In this document: positions 51,746-64,000 of the stretch, piece by piece
Layout: each line of letters opens with the position of its first letter
Position numbering within the stretch: position 1 is the first letter of the stretch
NCBI GenBank assembly: GCA_033002965.1
Contig: JAURVB010013638.1
Location: forward strand, 1-64,000
Source of the DNA: Piper betle
Taxonomy: Eukaryota; Streptophyta; Magnoliopsida; Piperales; Piperaceae
Direction: 5' to 3'
DNA: 64,000 nucleotides
Made by a program: the position numbers and the translations under genes
The notes under the pieces: generated by a model
The model's input: only the letters and a program-made list of their open reading frames with translations
Told to the model about the DNA's origin: nothing
Database searches by the model: none

Positions 51746-54090
51746 TTGGTTATATCTATTAACCAAATGTTTGGGTGCTTACTATTTTTATTTTACCTCT
51801 TGACTGAATCTCCAGGTACCTTATAATTATTGTTTGACTTTATAATTATTGTTTGACTTTGATTGATATCCAGGGACCTCTCGTGGTGTTTTAAAAGATT
51901 ATGGATTTGTTTTGTACTGCATTGTTAATTATTATTGACCCTTTATGCATATGATCTAGAGGGAATATCACTATTTTATGCTTGTAGATTTATACTTGTA
52001 GATGGTAATGCCTAGAGAATTATGAACGGGTACAAACATAAATATGTTTACCCGTGTCCAAATTAGTCTAAGCAATTTTTTCCAAAAACACATCGTCAAC
52101 GCTATTCCTATTCTACGGGGAAAAAAGATGAGGATAATGAGGGGAAGGTATGATTTGATGCATTTGATTGTGTAAGATCAAAACCCATCCTATCTATCTT
52201 AGCTTTTATAAAAACCTAAGCCTCAAATGCTTGAAGTGCGGGGGTTCGTGTGTTGAAAGAAAAAAAGAGAGGAAAGAACAGAATAAAGAAGGAACTTTTG
52301 GCTGGAGATCCATATCCAGCAACCATTAAGACCACCATCAGAGTTTGAAGTGCCCCCTGTATTATTTAATTGACCACTACCGCAAGAGAGCCTCATCATG
52401 GCTGGAGAAACCGTTACGAAGGGTTGTTCCTTACTATTTTGCACATTATTTTTTGAGCCCTCTGTCCAACAACCCAGGCCATCGACCACGCCACCACTTC
52501 TATTAGACTCTCCTCAACACTGCTGACACAACCCAGGCAAGATTCACGGTTGAAGGTCTGAATCATCGGAATCTACTTGTGAAGCACCCTATCAGAGTAG
52601 GAAACAGGTGAAAGAGGGCGACTTTGGAGCCTGGAGCCTGCTGCAGGACAACCAACACAATTTCAAACCAAGTCTAGATGTCAGGATTCTAGCCTGAACA
52701 TCCCTCTATCAACCCGTGCCTTGCCACCCAGTTGAAGAAGCCCGTCGTTGTTGGAAAGCAACCCACAAAACTCTGGTCGGAGTAGTGAAGCAAAAAAATG
52801 ACCAACTTTAGGGCCTTCGTCCAGCTAGCCCTGATCGTCTCCGCCCACATCGACAGTTCTAGCTAGCTCCCCTCAACACTGAGAAGAAAGCCCAACTGAG
52901 ATTCATAAGAGAAGAAGCCACTATCGCTGAAAAAGTCACCCAAAAGAGGTTCACTAGAGCAATGCGAGAGTAGTACGAGGCCAACTTCTCAGACTCTGTC
53001 CGACCGATAGGAGCCACCGCAGGACAAGCTGCCACCTCCAATCAATCGCCCTTGTCTTTAGGTACAAACCAAAATCGATTACAGTCATAGAAAGCTGCCA
53101 CCTTCATCGACGTCAAAGCTTGGCCAAAAACTAGTTCCGTCGAACCTTTACACCATCATTGCCACTCGTCGGCGCCACCACATACCATCGAACCACCTCC
53201 AAGCATCTCACTAGTCAAAGATCTACCGATCTGGCCAATCATCGCCGGCCTCAGCAACCAGAAATGCCACTGTCAAAACCACCAAAGTTGTCGTTGCACC
53301 GCCATTGCAATCAGGTCCATCGGACCTGTTTAGTGAACCGAGTCCACTTGCTTTGCCCGAATCTACAACCAACTCCACTGCCCTATGGTTGACTGCAATC
53401 GTGACCATATCCAAATCTATGACCGCATCTCTATGCCCGTTCGCGACCCGGATTTTGAATTGGCGCAACATGCACCACTTGTAATCCAGCGCACTTAGCA
53501 TTTTCTGAAGCCTACGTACACCATCTAGTGCATCGTGCACCACTTGTAGTTCGGCGCACCCAAAAATCTCTAGCACCCGTGTACGCTACCTGGTTGGGTC
53601 TAATATTTTTCTGGTTTGAACCAACCCAAAATGGTCCGGTTCAATCTATTAGTACTTTGAAAATAATTTGAAGGCCTTCTATACCTTGGATCGAGGCGAA
53701 ATTTGTTACCCTATCTTTTTTGGATGCTCTGGACATAGTGATGGGGTTATTTTAAAGATTTAAAAATAAGAAGGGGACAAACTATGGCACTGGAGTTATA
53801 GTTACAAAGGCAAATCAAATTAAAAGCAACAAAATTCACTATTTTTGTAAAAGTATAAAATCAAAGAAGAAAATAGTACATTGTGAGTATCAATCTCACT
53901 ATGGACTGACTTAAGGAGTCGAATTAAACCCTAAAGAACCACATAAAAATCTTAGATATTTATTGCTCTATTCGATATTTTATTTAGCTCACATGATTTC
54001 TCTGTGCGACATGAGCACCTTTAGTCCTACCGAACCCACTCATTTAACCCGAAGCGAAGACGGAATCTCATGGGTGTAAATCCTATGCCC
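50560..54090 (+). mobile_element. X-family repeat with internal tandem duplication (X3)
   Basis: The left end resembles X1 ('catcgtcaacgct' and 'ctattctacgggg' versus 'gtcgtcaacactcttctaattttacggg') and the right end resembles X2 in reverse. Internal modules ('ctcctcaacactg...aaccca') recur near 51010 and 51370. Limits are approximate. No protein domain is found. The length is inflated by the 1.5 kb duplication. Confidence 0.5.
51749..53242 (+). repeat. Tandem duplication, unit 2
   Basis: Second copy of 50253-51745. The junction has three extra bases (ttg, 51746-51748) between the end of unit 1 ('ccaatcat') and the start of unit 2 ('gttatatc'), like a filler of end joining. After unit 2 the sequence continues with 'cgccggcctcagc'. 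Confidence 0.9.
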
Positions 54091-54397
54091 AAACAGACTA
54101 CTATATTGTTATTTAGTAAATCATTGTGTTCATATTGCATTGTTATAGTGTTCTGCACTGTTGTATTATTGAAGTGTTCTATAGTGTATTGTGGTGAGTG
54201 CTTACCCTAATTAGGTAAGCTTCTTGGTGCTCGTATAATATCCTCATTTGGAAAGGTATGTACACACATTTTTATATCACGAGCAGTTTGTAGCTCATTT
54301 GTTGATATATATTATAATATCCTTGCTCGCAACATTTTATTTTATTATTTTCTCTCACAATTTCTTTGCACATCAAAGGCATCTTTGGCCCCACCGA
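54091..54397. other. Intergenic
   Basis: Short AT-rich stretch between X3 and the S3 start. No gene is seen. Confidence 0.4.
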
Positions 54398-56500
54398 TGT
54401 AACAACCCGCCTTAGTTGGCTAGGGGTTACCCAAAAATACGGAAGATATAAAAATAAAAATGTAAGCACATGCATTATAACATGACAAATAATTATGCTT
54501 GAGGTATAATGTAATAAAAATAATTAAATATGAAATTCAAACATCTCTAAGAATTTATTAATCATAAAATAAATCATAATATATTAAATATAGCATGCAA
54601 CAATAACATAAGATAAACTAACTATACAAAAGTAAGTTTCACAGCTTCCAAATCGTTTCTCATAGTTACAATTATAACTTAAATAATATAAAGAAGAAGT
54701 TCAATTTTATTTAACAATTCTTCCAACCTAGGTTGGTAAGGAAATCACCAATGACACCCTTAACCATCAGTCTAAAGTTGTTCACCTATGATCACAAAAT
54801 TTCATTAGTGATAAAATCACTAAGTCTTATAATTACATGAAACAAGTCAATATATTTCTTATCATTATTTATCAAGCCTTTTAGTAATTATAAGCTTATG
54901 CCAAGCTCCAATTATGTTGGGAGGGGTGACCGCCTTATCCAGGTGCAATCTCATATATGCGCGCACACACTACATGGTCTACGCCTTGTAGTTACCCATA
55001 TTTGTCATTGACTCACCTTCTCGGTATTACAAGTACATAATGAGTCGTCTCTCGTCATTGCGCCCGGTCACCCCTTTTGGCATCGAACAGGTATTTTATC
55101 TTTCAAATAATTTTATAGGTGCAGCCTTGTATCAGACTGAGTCAATTCCTTAACCTTAGTTGCACTTGGCGCATGGTGGTAGAATCTGGACTCAGGTCGA
55201 TCAAGGCTACAAAAAGGAATATAGAACATTTTAAACAGTTATACGGACCTCAAATCATAACACAGCTAAACCAATGACGAGCAGCAAAAGTAGGCTCTAG
55301 TCTAAGGAAAAAAATTAGGTTAGATCCTTTTCAACAAGATCTTAATGAAAGTCATGATGCGACATAAAATAATATCACACACCAAGGAAAAATAATGAAT
55401 TTATAAAATTTTAAGTAATAATTGATTTATCAATCCACAAATATATAATCACATTAAAGCTTAAACCACCCAAAAGGTTAATAACAATTAATTCAAATTG
55501 TAACCCACTATCGAATAACTATAACCAAATATTTACTAATCTTTTCATAAAATATAATAATTTATTTTCTTACTAGCATATATTTTATTACTTGGTTTTT
55601 AACTCCAAGTGAGATAATGAATGATTCATGTGTGACGTAATAATTTAAGTTCAGCCTTGGACATTTTAAATAAATTATTAAAATCACAATTCACTAGCTA
55701 ACGATAAATAATTGCTACTTACTAGCATCTATATAATTATTAACATTAATATATTTTTGTTCAACACAAAAATCACTTAAACGAAGAAATATATTAAGAT
55801 TACCTTCTCAGTGATCAAAATCATAATTAAAACTTTTACTTAATATCTGTATTTAACAACAATTTAGCATGTAAAATATTCTTATTTCATTAAAAATAAT
55901 TTGGGTATATCCATACTAATTAATGAACCTTTTTACTTATTTCTAAATATTTATCCGGCCATTAATTAACCCATTTCATTAAATTATTTAAAATAATTTG
56001 TGTTATCATAATTTAAGGATAACATTTGTAAAATTATTTTAAATTAATCGCTCACGAAATGTTCGAACTTTATTTATTTTAAGCATGTTATTACAGTCCA
56101 AATAATTATCACATAATATTAATTTTAAACACGATAAGGATGCTAACCTTATTTTATAAATTCCTTATAATATTATATATACTTAATTTATTAACAGCAT
56201 GCAATACACCACAAATACTAATTATATTATACAAAGATTAACCGTGATTTAATTAATCCATTAGAGACAAAACAAGGTTAGAAATTAATTAATAGTTAAC
56301 CAATAATGGTTATAATTTTGTATCACTTACACAGTTAAATCCAACATTTTTTATATCTTAACTTAAAAATATCAAGTTATATAATTTATTTAAGAATATC
56401 ACTTATTTGTTATTTTGCTAATTAACACCAATACAGTGATAAAATTAAATAAACTAGTTACTAATAAACAAAAATGGAATAGCCGAGGGAAAAGAAAAAT
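54398..56500 (+). mobile_element. S-family relative (S3), right limit unclear
   Basis: It starts TGTAACAACCCGCC and contains the S block at about 54880-55210 ('ttagtaattataagcttatgc', 'gcgcatggtggt', 'atgagtcgtctc') that aligns with 4617-5030 in S1. It lacks the Copia-LTR-like segment of S1 and S2. The 3' part is long, AT-rich and unmatched; I cannot find its terminus or TSD. No coding sequence is visible. Confidence 0.5.
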
Positions 56501-56924
56501 CATGCAAAGCCAAGATCATGCTTCGCAGCACATCATGCACCAAGGTGCATATCTCACAACCATATGCTTATATACTTGAGAAGAAATTTCCCCACCAATC
56601 CCAGATTGCACCAAAACCCAACGCTAACCTACGCCATGGTTGCATAAATCAGAATCGGAATCGGAATTGGTTTTTGATGGAGTCGGAATCGGAATCGGAT
56701 TCGGTCTAAATCGGACAAGAATCGGTTCAGTTGAATCAGCCTGAATCGGTCCAAATTGGTCATATACAAAAATTTGACAACGCATAACATAAATACTTAA
56801 AATACATAATTATATAATTTTTCAACATAAATACACAAATTTATAATTTAATACAAGTATAAAAGAGCATCACAATTTATCATCACCATACCTCAATATC
56901 ATAAGTATAACATTTGATATACTA

Positions 56925-57490
56925 ACAATTTGCACAATCTCGTTTGGAAGAGCAAGCAAATTTGCGCACACCAACAATTTGCATAGCACCAACAATTTGC
57001 ACAACACAACAATTTACACAGCATATAATTTGCACAACACAACAATTTGCACAGCACATAATCAATCTTCCCTGTGACAATTTGCACAGCTCAAGCAATT
57101 TGGACGCATGAACAAAATGAAAAAATTCGCACAGCTCAAACAATTTGAACACATGACCAAAATTGTGTTGCGCAAATTTACACAGCACAAGCCATATTTG
57201 CATAGCACAATTGAATTTTGCATAGCACAACACAATTTTTTGCACAGAAAAATTTGACATATGAATTTGCACACCACATAGCAATTTATGAAAAATTTGA
57301 CATACGAATTTGCACAGCACATATGAATTTGCACAACACATAACATCAAATTTGACATATGAATTTGATCATAAATCCCAAATTAGCAATAAAACAAAAT
57401 TGTGAAGCATTGCCAACAATTTGCACATCCCGTCGGAGCTGAGGTGAATTCGTTCCAACTTTGTGAAGCATAGCCAACAATTTGCACATT
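56925..57490. repeat. Minisatellite of 'caatttgcacaacac'-like words
   Basis: Many imperfect copies of a 15-24 bp unit ('aacaatttgcacagcac') inside the hAT-like element. The minus strand gives Cys-rich open frames (LCKLLCCAN-like repeats) that come from the repeat. Spacing is irregular, which excludes a CRISPR array. Confidence 0.75.
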
Positions 57491-57559
57491 CAATTTCAAC
57501 AAAAAATCCAAGTTTAAACGAATCGGTCGGAGCTGAGAATGGAGGCCCAGTCGGCGGCG

Positions 57560-58060
57560 AGTCTCGTTTCCACAGCGATGTCGGCTGGTCGGAGCTGAGG
57601 TCGGAGTCAAGGTCGGAGCTCGGTTGGATCTGAGGTCAGAGTCGAGGAAGCACGGCAGAGGGCGGAATGCGGTGGCAGAGGGCAGAAACTACTATCGTTT
57701 CCACCGCGATGTCAGCCGGCCGGAGCTGAGGTCAGAGTCGAGGTCGGAGCCCGGTCGGTGAGGTCGGAGTCGAGGAAGCATGGGGGATGGCAGAAGCGCG
57801 GCAGCAGAGGGCGGAATGCGGCGGCGAAGGGCGGAAGTGAGTCCCGTTTCCACAGCGATGTCAGCTGGTTGGAGCTGAGGTCGGAGTCGAGGAAGCACGG
57901 TGGCGGAAGGCAGAAACGAGTCTCATTTCCACAACGATGTTGGCCGGTCGAAGTTGAGGTCAGAGTCAAGGTTGGAGCCCGATTGAAGTCGAGGAAGCAT
58001 GGCGGAGGGCGGAAGTGCGGCGGCGGAGGGCGGAAACGCGGCGGCGGAGTGGGGGGGGGT
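57560..58060. repeat. GC-rich tandem repeat, four degenerate units
   Basis: Units begin with 'cgtttccac' or 'catttccac' near 57567, 57697, 57846 and 57925 and contain 'cggagctgaggtcggagtcga' split by substitutions and 'agggcggaa'. Unit length varies from about 80 to 150 bp. Open frames on both strands reflect GC content. Confidence 0.7.
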
Positions 58061-58340
58061 AAGTTTTAGGTTTTTAAAATTAAAATTCCAATTTTACCCA
58101 TGCTTAAATAATTTAATAAATATCAAACTTATGGTATTTTAGTCATTTACCCAAAAATCGATTCTTCCTGATTTACCCCGATTCCGAATCGGATTTAACT
58201 CGGTTGGAATCGGGGTAAATCAGTCGAGTTGGTCACCGATTCGGGGCCGACTGATTCGGCCCCAAAATCGGATAGGCACGCTGCTGATCCGATTTAAATC
58301 GGCCAATTTCACTCGGAATCAGCTCATTCGTGCAACAGTG

Positions 58341-58489
58341 ACCCACACCTTTCCAAAAGGATACAAGAGATGAAATCACTAAGAAATAATTAATAACATT
58401 ACGTGTATAAAGAGTGCACACTCAAACTGAAGAACTGTTAAAAGAAAACATGAAATCTTTAAAAAAAACAACGATGTCAAGTAATAATG
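58341..58489. other. Spacer between the hAT-like element and the tandem array
   Basis: Short, with weak similarity to the start region of S elements ('aaatcactaag'). No gene is seen. Confidence 0.3.
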
Positions 58490-58891
58490 AGAATTAAAAA
58501 AACAAAACCAGAAACAACCAACAAGGTGATATACAACATGATGAAGAAACAAACAACGAGAAAAATAAATAAAGAAGTATGGAGGAAGAAAAAAGAAGAG
58601 AGTAACGATGAGGAGGAAAAGAAGCAGGTGGGCATAGGAACGATGGCGATGATGACCTACCTAACATCCAAACCCTTTTACACGATCTCTCTATTAAGCA
58701 ATTAAGGGTGATCTACGATAACTGTCACTAACCATAAAATCTCGCATACAACGTCCCCATAATCTATAAAAAAATCTAATCCCTAAAAGATCTCACTGAA
58801 ACCTCCCTTAATTCTCTTCCATTAAGACCAAAATATCCACTAAATTTTAACAATAAACTCTACCCATACAACCTCCCTTGTCCAAGGGAAA

Positions 58892-58893
<2 letters not shown>

Positions 58894-58942
<49 letters not shown>

Positions 58943-58944
58943 TT
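58894..58944. repeat. (ATT)n microsatellite of unit U1
   Basis: Uninterrupted trinucleotide tract. Counterparts are at about 60803-60825 (U2), 61552-61613 followed by (GTT)n at 61625-61655 (U3), and 62390-62430 (U4). Confidence 0.85.
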
Positions 58945-59273
58945 ATTGTTATTTTGTGGTTTTTACAACCGAACCCTCCAACTCAATACAAAACAAAGAC
59001 TGATTCGCAGGGGCGTCAATCCCACACTCGAACATTGTCCTCGTAATCGAACGGTCTAGATTAAATGTGTCCCAAGAAAGGGTTCTCTCATGCTCGGACA
59101 ACCTTTTTTAGGAATCAACTCTCAGGGGTGTGGTGAGATGAGACATGTTGTGTGTCGATTGTTGAGGGGAGGGTGTGGTTTAATATGAGCTCATATATGG
59201 CTTAGATTAATTTGTGGTGGGAATAGTCAATCTGAACTCTCATAACTATATATGTTTTAAAAAAAATAAGACC

Positions 59274-60449
59274 TGTAATGACCTGCCCATTCTAAGCCAC
59301 GAGCCAAGTGTTACTATTTAAAACTAAGTGTCTAATAAATTAATTTTCTATTAATTTTCAATGTTTTAAATAAACACATGACATAAAATTTAATAAAAGT
59401 ATAATAACAAATAAGAAAAAAAATAATAGTCTAATGACTGAGTCCTCCACCTGCTCCGACTTTACCCATCCTTCCATAATGTTCACACCTGTGGAGGCAA
59501 TTCCATGTTAGTGATAAAAATACTAAGTCATATAATTACAAGAAACAAGCTAATATATTCTACAACATCTGAATTTGAGTCTTTTAGTGATTATGACCCT
59601 ATGTCGAGCTCTGACAATACTAGGAGGGGCGGGCAGCTCATCAGTTACAATCTCATGTTTGCGCACACACGCTACGTGGCCCACGACCTATAATTATCAA
59701 TATTTGTCATTGATCACCCTTTCGGTATCACAAGTGCATAATAATTCCTCTTGTACCACTATGCCCTATCAACCCTTTCAACATGGGGACAGGTATTTAA
59801 TCTTTCAAGAATTTTAAGGGTGTTGCCCTATGTCAAACTGAGTCAATTCTTTGACCCCGGTTGCACTCAATGTATGGTGATCGAATGTGGGCTCAGGCCG
59901 ACCAAGGCTTCCAAATAATAATATACAACATTCCTAGTAATTATACGAACTTAGAATTATGATGAGGCAACCGCAATTACGATCCTAATATGAATAAAAC
60001 TTTTCTAAAGTCTTTCCTTTATGAGCCAAATGTGCTCACAAACTATCAATATTGTTTTATTTAACATCAACAGAATTCTCCTTTATATAGAAGATTATGT
60101 ATTGAATTCAAGAAGTCACTATATTAAATTTTATAGAAAAGAACGTTATCGCACATAACTATATCAAACACCAACCATTTTTATAATAACGAAAAGTCAA
60201 AAAAATTGACAATTAAGTTAAAGTGAATGAGCATCAAATTGCACTCACGACCACCAATTCCAAAATTTTAATTAATAAAACTTATTTAAAATCATCAATA
60301 ATTACCATTGTATCGGTACGCTAAAGGTAATAATTGATAATTTATTATATTGATTCTTAACAATTAATATAATTTAATAATATTATGATTTGTTTTAATA
60401 TTTATAAAACCCATAATAAAATAACCTAGTTATTTTTCGGGGTTTTACA
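59274..60449 (+). mobile_element. S-family solo-LTR-like element (S2)
   Basis: It starts TGTAATGACC, ends GGTTTTACA and is flanked by a perfect 5-bp TSD AGACC (59269-59273 and 60450-60454). It is 1176 bp, with a single copy of the block that is duplicated in S1. Bases about 59990-60215 resemble the Copia 1 LTR. No coding sequence is present. Its ends define the S family best. Confidence 0.88.
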
Positions 60450-61551
60450 AGACCAAAAACAACCAACAAGGTGATAGGCAACATGATGAAAAACAAACAA
60501 CGAGGAAAATAAATAAAGAAGTATAGAGGAAGAAAAAGAAGAGAGTAACAATGAGGAGGAAAATAAGAAGGTAGGCAGATGAAAGACGCTTACGATGACC
60601 TACCTAACATCAAAACCCTTTTACACGATCTCTCTATTTAACGATTGAGGGTGATCTAGGATAACCGCCACTAGCCATAAAATCTCTCATACAATGTGCC
60701 ATAATCTTACTCTAATTCTCTTCCGTTGTAACCAAACTATCCACTAAATTCTAACTACAAACTCTACCCATACAACCTCCCCCATCCAAGAGAAAATTAA
60801 TTTTTATTATTATTATTATTATTATTTTGTGGTTTTTACAACAGAACACTCTAACTCAATATAAAATGAAGACTGATTCACGCGTTCGTCAATCCCACGC
60901 TCGAACATTGTCTTTGTAATCAAATGGTCCGGAGTAAACGCATCCCAAGAAAGGGTTCTCTCTTGCTCGGGTAACCTTTTTTTAGGAATCAACTCTTGGG
61001 GTTGCGGTGAGATAAGACCATGCAGTGTGTCGATCGTTGAGGGGAGAGTTTGGATTTTTTAAAAAAAAGTTTGATATAATATGAGCTCGTATACCGCTCT
61101 GATTAATTTGTGGTGGAAATAATCGATTTGAGCTCTTTAACTATATATGTTTTTTAAAAAATAAGACTAGAAGCAACCAACAAGGTGATATAAAACATCA
61201 TATAGAAACAAACAACGAAGAAAATAAATAAAAAAGTATGAAGGAAGAAAAAAGAAGAGAGTAACGATGAGGAAAAAGAAGGTGGACATAGGAACCACAC
61301 CAATGATGACCTACCTAACATCCAAACCCCTTTACATGATCTCTCTATTTAGCAATTGAGGGTGATCTATGATAACTGTCACTAACCATAAAATATCTCA
61401 TACAACGTCCCATAATATACAAAAATATTTAATCCCTAAAGGATCTCACTGAAACCTCCCCTAATTCTCTTTCATTGTAACCAAAATATCCACTAAATTC
61501 AAACAATAAACTCTACCCGCACAACCTCCCCGTCCAATAGAAAATTATTTA

Positions 61552-61614
<63 letters not shown>

Positions 61615-61621
61615 CATTATT

Positions 61622-61654
<33 letters not shown>

Positions 61655-62389
61655 GATATTTCGTGGTTGTTACAACTGAATCCTCTAACTCAATACAAAA
61701 CGAAGATTGATTCGTGGGGGCATCAATCCCGCGCTCAAACATTGTCCTTGTAATCAAACGGTTCAGATTATGTGTCCCAAGAAAGGATTCTCTCTTGCTC
61801 GGGTAACCTATTGTTTAGGAATCAACTCTCGGGGGTGCAGTGAGATGAGACCATGCCGTGTGTCGATCATTGAGGGGAGGGTTTGATTTTTTAAAAAAAG
61901 TGTGATTTAATATGAGCTCGTATATGGCTCAAATTAATTTTTTGTGGGAATAGTCAATTTGAGCTCTTATAAGTATATATATTTTAAAAAAATAAGACTA
62001 GAAACAACCAACAAGGTGATATGCAACATGATGAACACAAAAGCAACAAGGAAAAAAAATAAAGCATGGAGGAAGAAAAAAGAAGAGAGTAACGATGAGG
62101 ACGAAAATAAGCTGGTGGGCAGAGGAACGACGCTGATGATGACCTATCTAACATCCAAATCCCCTTACATGATCTCTCTATTTAGCGATTGTGGGTGATC
62201 TAGGATAACCGTCACTAACCATAAAATCTCCCATACAACGTCCCATAATCTACAAAAAAATTTGATCCCTAAAAGATTTAACCGAAACCACCCCTAATTC
62301 TCTTCCATTGTAACAAAAATATCCACTAAATTCTAACAATAAACTCTACTAATACATCCTCCCCTGTCACAAAGAAACTAATTTTAGTA

Positions 62390-62430
<41 letters not shown>

Positions 62431-62509
62431 GATATTTCGTGGTTTTCACAACTAAACCTCTCTAACTCAATATAAAATGAAGACTGATTCGTGGGGGCGT
62501 CAATCCCAC

Positions 62510-64000
62510 TGTAACACCCCAATCCGGTTTACTCTCAACCCGGACCGGAACTGTTACAAAGGATCGAACTACTCGTAAACCGATTAAGTTGGCTGACCCA
62601 AAACCTAAACGGCTACGACATAACCCTCTCGACGTCTCAAGATGGAGCACGCCGCTAATGCGCAAACAATATATGAATGAGATGCAAAACCCTAACAGGA
62701 TACTACGTGAATGTCATGATAATTAACGCACACCAAAATAATTAAAACAGCAATAAAATTCATAAAATCTAGAATAAAACGGACAGAGCCTCCCCTAAAA
62801 GTGCAATAAGGGGATGACCTGTTAAAATACGGCACAATATGTATATATATAAAACAACAATTTATATCACACTAGACTTCAAATCAACTACACATATCGT
62901 AATTGGCATCTAGCCCACCTGCAATTCATGTTCATCGTGTTTTTGTTCATTTCAACTCAACATAACTGATCATCCTGGACATTGGAACTTTTCCAAAACA
63001 TTTCTAAGAAAATTCATACATTTCTAAACAAGATCTACAAGTCTCATAGCTCATTCATATATACGCAACATGCATATAACAAGCATCATTCAACCCACAT
63101 CAAATCTTACGCAAAAGTCGGCGCGGCACCAGGTATGTGTGTGCAATGCAAGCGCTACTCCTTCGTCGAGGCCGGCATACACCAATCATCATCCTCACCT
63201 ACATATAGTAGAAAAACGTCAGCAACGGGTGTCACTGGTCCGGAAATAACTAATATCAAACTGGAACATGAGAGCAAACTCTCATGGAAAGCAAACCATC
63301 ATATATATCTTCCTCAAGAACTCTCATAAGGGCAACTATAAAGGAGCCGTCGAGCAGCTGACTCAACAGCATCCCCATCTAGCTGGTACTGTGCCGCTCA
63401 CGACACTTCTTTTTCAGTACTTCACGTAAAACTTTTATCCTAAGCCCTCTCCGAACCTCCATATTACTCCTGGCCTTGAGCACGTAGACCGAGCACTCTC
63501 AGGCAGTCGCCTTTAGTACCCTTTGAACCACAAGTCCGGACATGCGCTGTACTAAACAGTACCCGTAAACCTCCACGTCCTCCGGGTGTGAGGAACTCAA
63601 ACGCGGAGTTGTCAGGATCCCTCGGGAATGGAACAGTCCGCTGGCACTAATCCAGAGCCCGCTTTGACTGGCACGGCATCCGCTCATGGTACGTGCAGTC
63701 GACTCATCTTCTCTTGTCTCACTGAAAACTCGATAAAACTATTTATAGGGCTGGGTCGGGATTTATTATAATAGGCCCGAAGGCAACTTGAGGTGGATCT
63801 TATTTTCGAAAACAAACTCGAGGGATCTCATCCTCGAGGGTTATTAATTCCGAAAAACATCGACCAAGTGACCCGTGTTAGGTGGGGTCCAATAAATCAT
63901 CCACCTGACACGTCCTACGATCAATAAATCAAATCAGCAATAGAATGAAGCGATAAAACCTGAGAAGCGTGTCCTAACGGACCTGTCAGAAGCTCCAAGC
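62510..64000 (+). mobile_element. R-family element, 5' part (R6), runs off the window
   Basis: It starts TGTAACACCCCAATCCGG, inserted in T unit U4 after CCCAC (62505-62509, the putative TSD). It keeps the family order: 'gtctcaagat' near 62634, 'cctcccctaaaagtgcaat' near 62790, 'gtcactggtccg' near 63231, the block near 63440-63680, then AT-rich sequence. It is close to R5, so probably one of the younger copies. The 3' end is outside the window. Confidence 0.8.

Larger units (their letters stand above)
56635..58340. mobile_element. Non-autonomous hAT-like DNA transposon
   Basis: Imperfect terminal inverted repeats (CATGGTTGCATAAATCAG at 56635, and CACTGTTGCACGAATGAG on the reverse strand from 58340) match at 13 of 18 positions. 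They are flanked by 8-bp near-identical direct repeats ACCTACGC (56627-56634) and ACCCACAC (58341-58348), the TSD length typical of hAT elements. Subterminal 'aatcgg' words cluster at both ends. The interior holds two minisatellites and no transposase motif. Confidence 0.6.
58490..62509 (+). repeat. Tandem array of four 0.7-0.8 kb units (T repeat)
   Basis: Units: U1 58490-59273, U2 60450-61163, U3 61164-61994, U4 61995-62509 (cut by R6). Each unit has, in order, 'aaccaacaaggtgata', a purine-rich part, 'gacctacctaacatc', 'ctctacc...caacctcc', an (ATT)n tract of different length, 'gactgattcg', 'cccaagaaagg', 'cgattgttgagggga'-like words and a T/A-rich end. U1 and U2 are separated by the S2 insertion at the unit border. 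Short open frames in U1 and U4 share residues (MMTYLTSK) but are disrupted in U2 and U3. Confidence 0.8.

Noticed and set aside
53159..53576. Open frames after the tandem duplication
   Set aside because: They lie inside the X3 repeat, have no domain and occur on both strands.
56899..57358. Cys-rich open frames on the minus strand
   Set aside because: They are translations of the 'caatttgcacagcac' minisatellite; the periodic LCKLLCCAN-like residues come directly from the repeat.
56925..57490. Possible CRISPR-like array
   Set aside because: Repeat units are imperfect with irregular spacing and no unique spacers, and the context is a plant transposon.
58487..58705. 72-codon frame with a similar 84-codon frame at 61944-62198
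   Set aside because: Both lie at equal positions of T units, but U2 and U3 do not keep the frame, so similarity reflects the DNA repeat and not protein selection.

Overview
This window looks like a TE-rich segment of a nuclear plant genome, probably a non-grass angiosperm. The reasons are spliced genes of plant families, Ty1/copia elements with plant-type primer-binding sites, nested solo-LTR-like insertions and high AT content. I cannot name the species. I see no bacterial, organellar or CRISPR features, and no convincing rRNA or tRNA gene.

Layout. 1-12,878 is a nest of copies of one non-coding family with TGTRACACC...GGTTTTACA ends (here 'R'), with one copy of a second solo-LTR family ('S') inside. 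13,399-15,803 is a pseudogene of the cinnamoyl-CoA reductase-like (CRL) family. 17,234-25,478 is a full-length minus-strand copia element (Copia 1) with target-site duplication (TSD) ATTTC. It lies in a fragment of a 26S proteasome RPT4-like gene, and its own gag is split by a 2.8 kb R element. 26,166-31,057 is a six-exon CRL gene whose frame is broken only by a 2-nt shortfall in a GA run of exon 4; its fourth intron holds a decayed copia element between two inverted LTR copies. 31,300-36,534 is a second minus-strand copia element (Copia 2, TSD GTATA). It separates that gene from a third CRL remnant at 36,570-36,889; a fourth remnant lies at 42,042-42,096.

37,650-41,525 holds two head-to-head copies of a non-coding repeat ('X') whose arms form a 1.1 kb inverted repeat. 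44,011-47,354 is the one gene that appears fully intact: a six-exon RRM protein (266 aa, RBM24/38 or ARP1-like). 50,253-53,242 is a nearly perfect 1.49 kb tandem duplication inside a third X copy. 54,398 onward has an S-family relative, a hAT-like element with an 8-bp TSD (56,635-58,340), a four-unit tandem array of 0.7-0.8 kb repeats with variable (ATT)n tracts interrupted by an S solo LTR, and the start of another R copy at 62,510.

The genes do not form a pathway. The CRL copies are a local duplication cluster in decay: one near-intact member, one six-exon pseudogene and two fragments. I found no new biological system. The most notable points are structural: the inverted repeat, the recent tandem duplication, the S elements carrying Copia-1-LTR sequence, and the single small lesion in the CRL gene. 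Exon boundaries come from GT/AG signals, phase arithmetic and comparison between the copies here. Family names rest on recognised motifs, not on a search.
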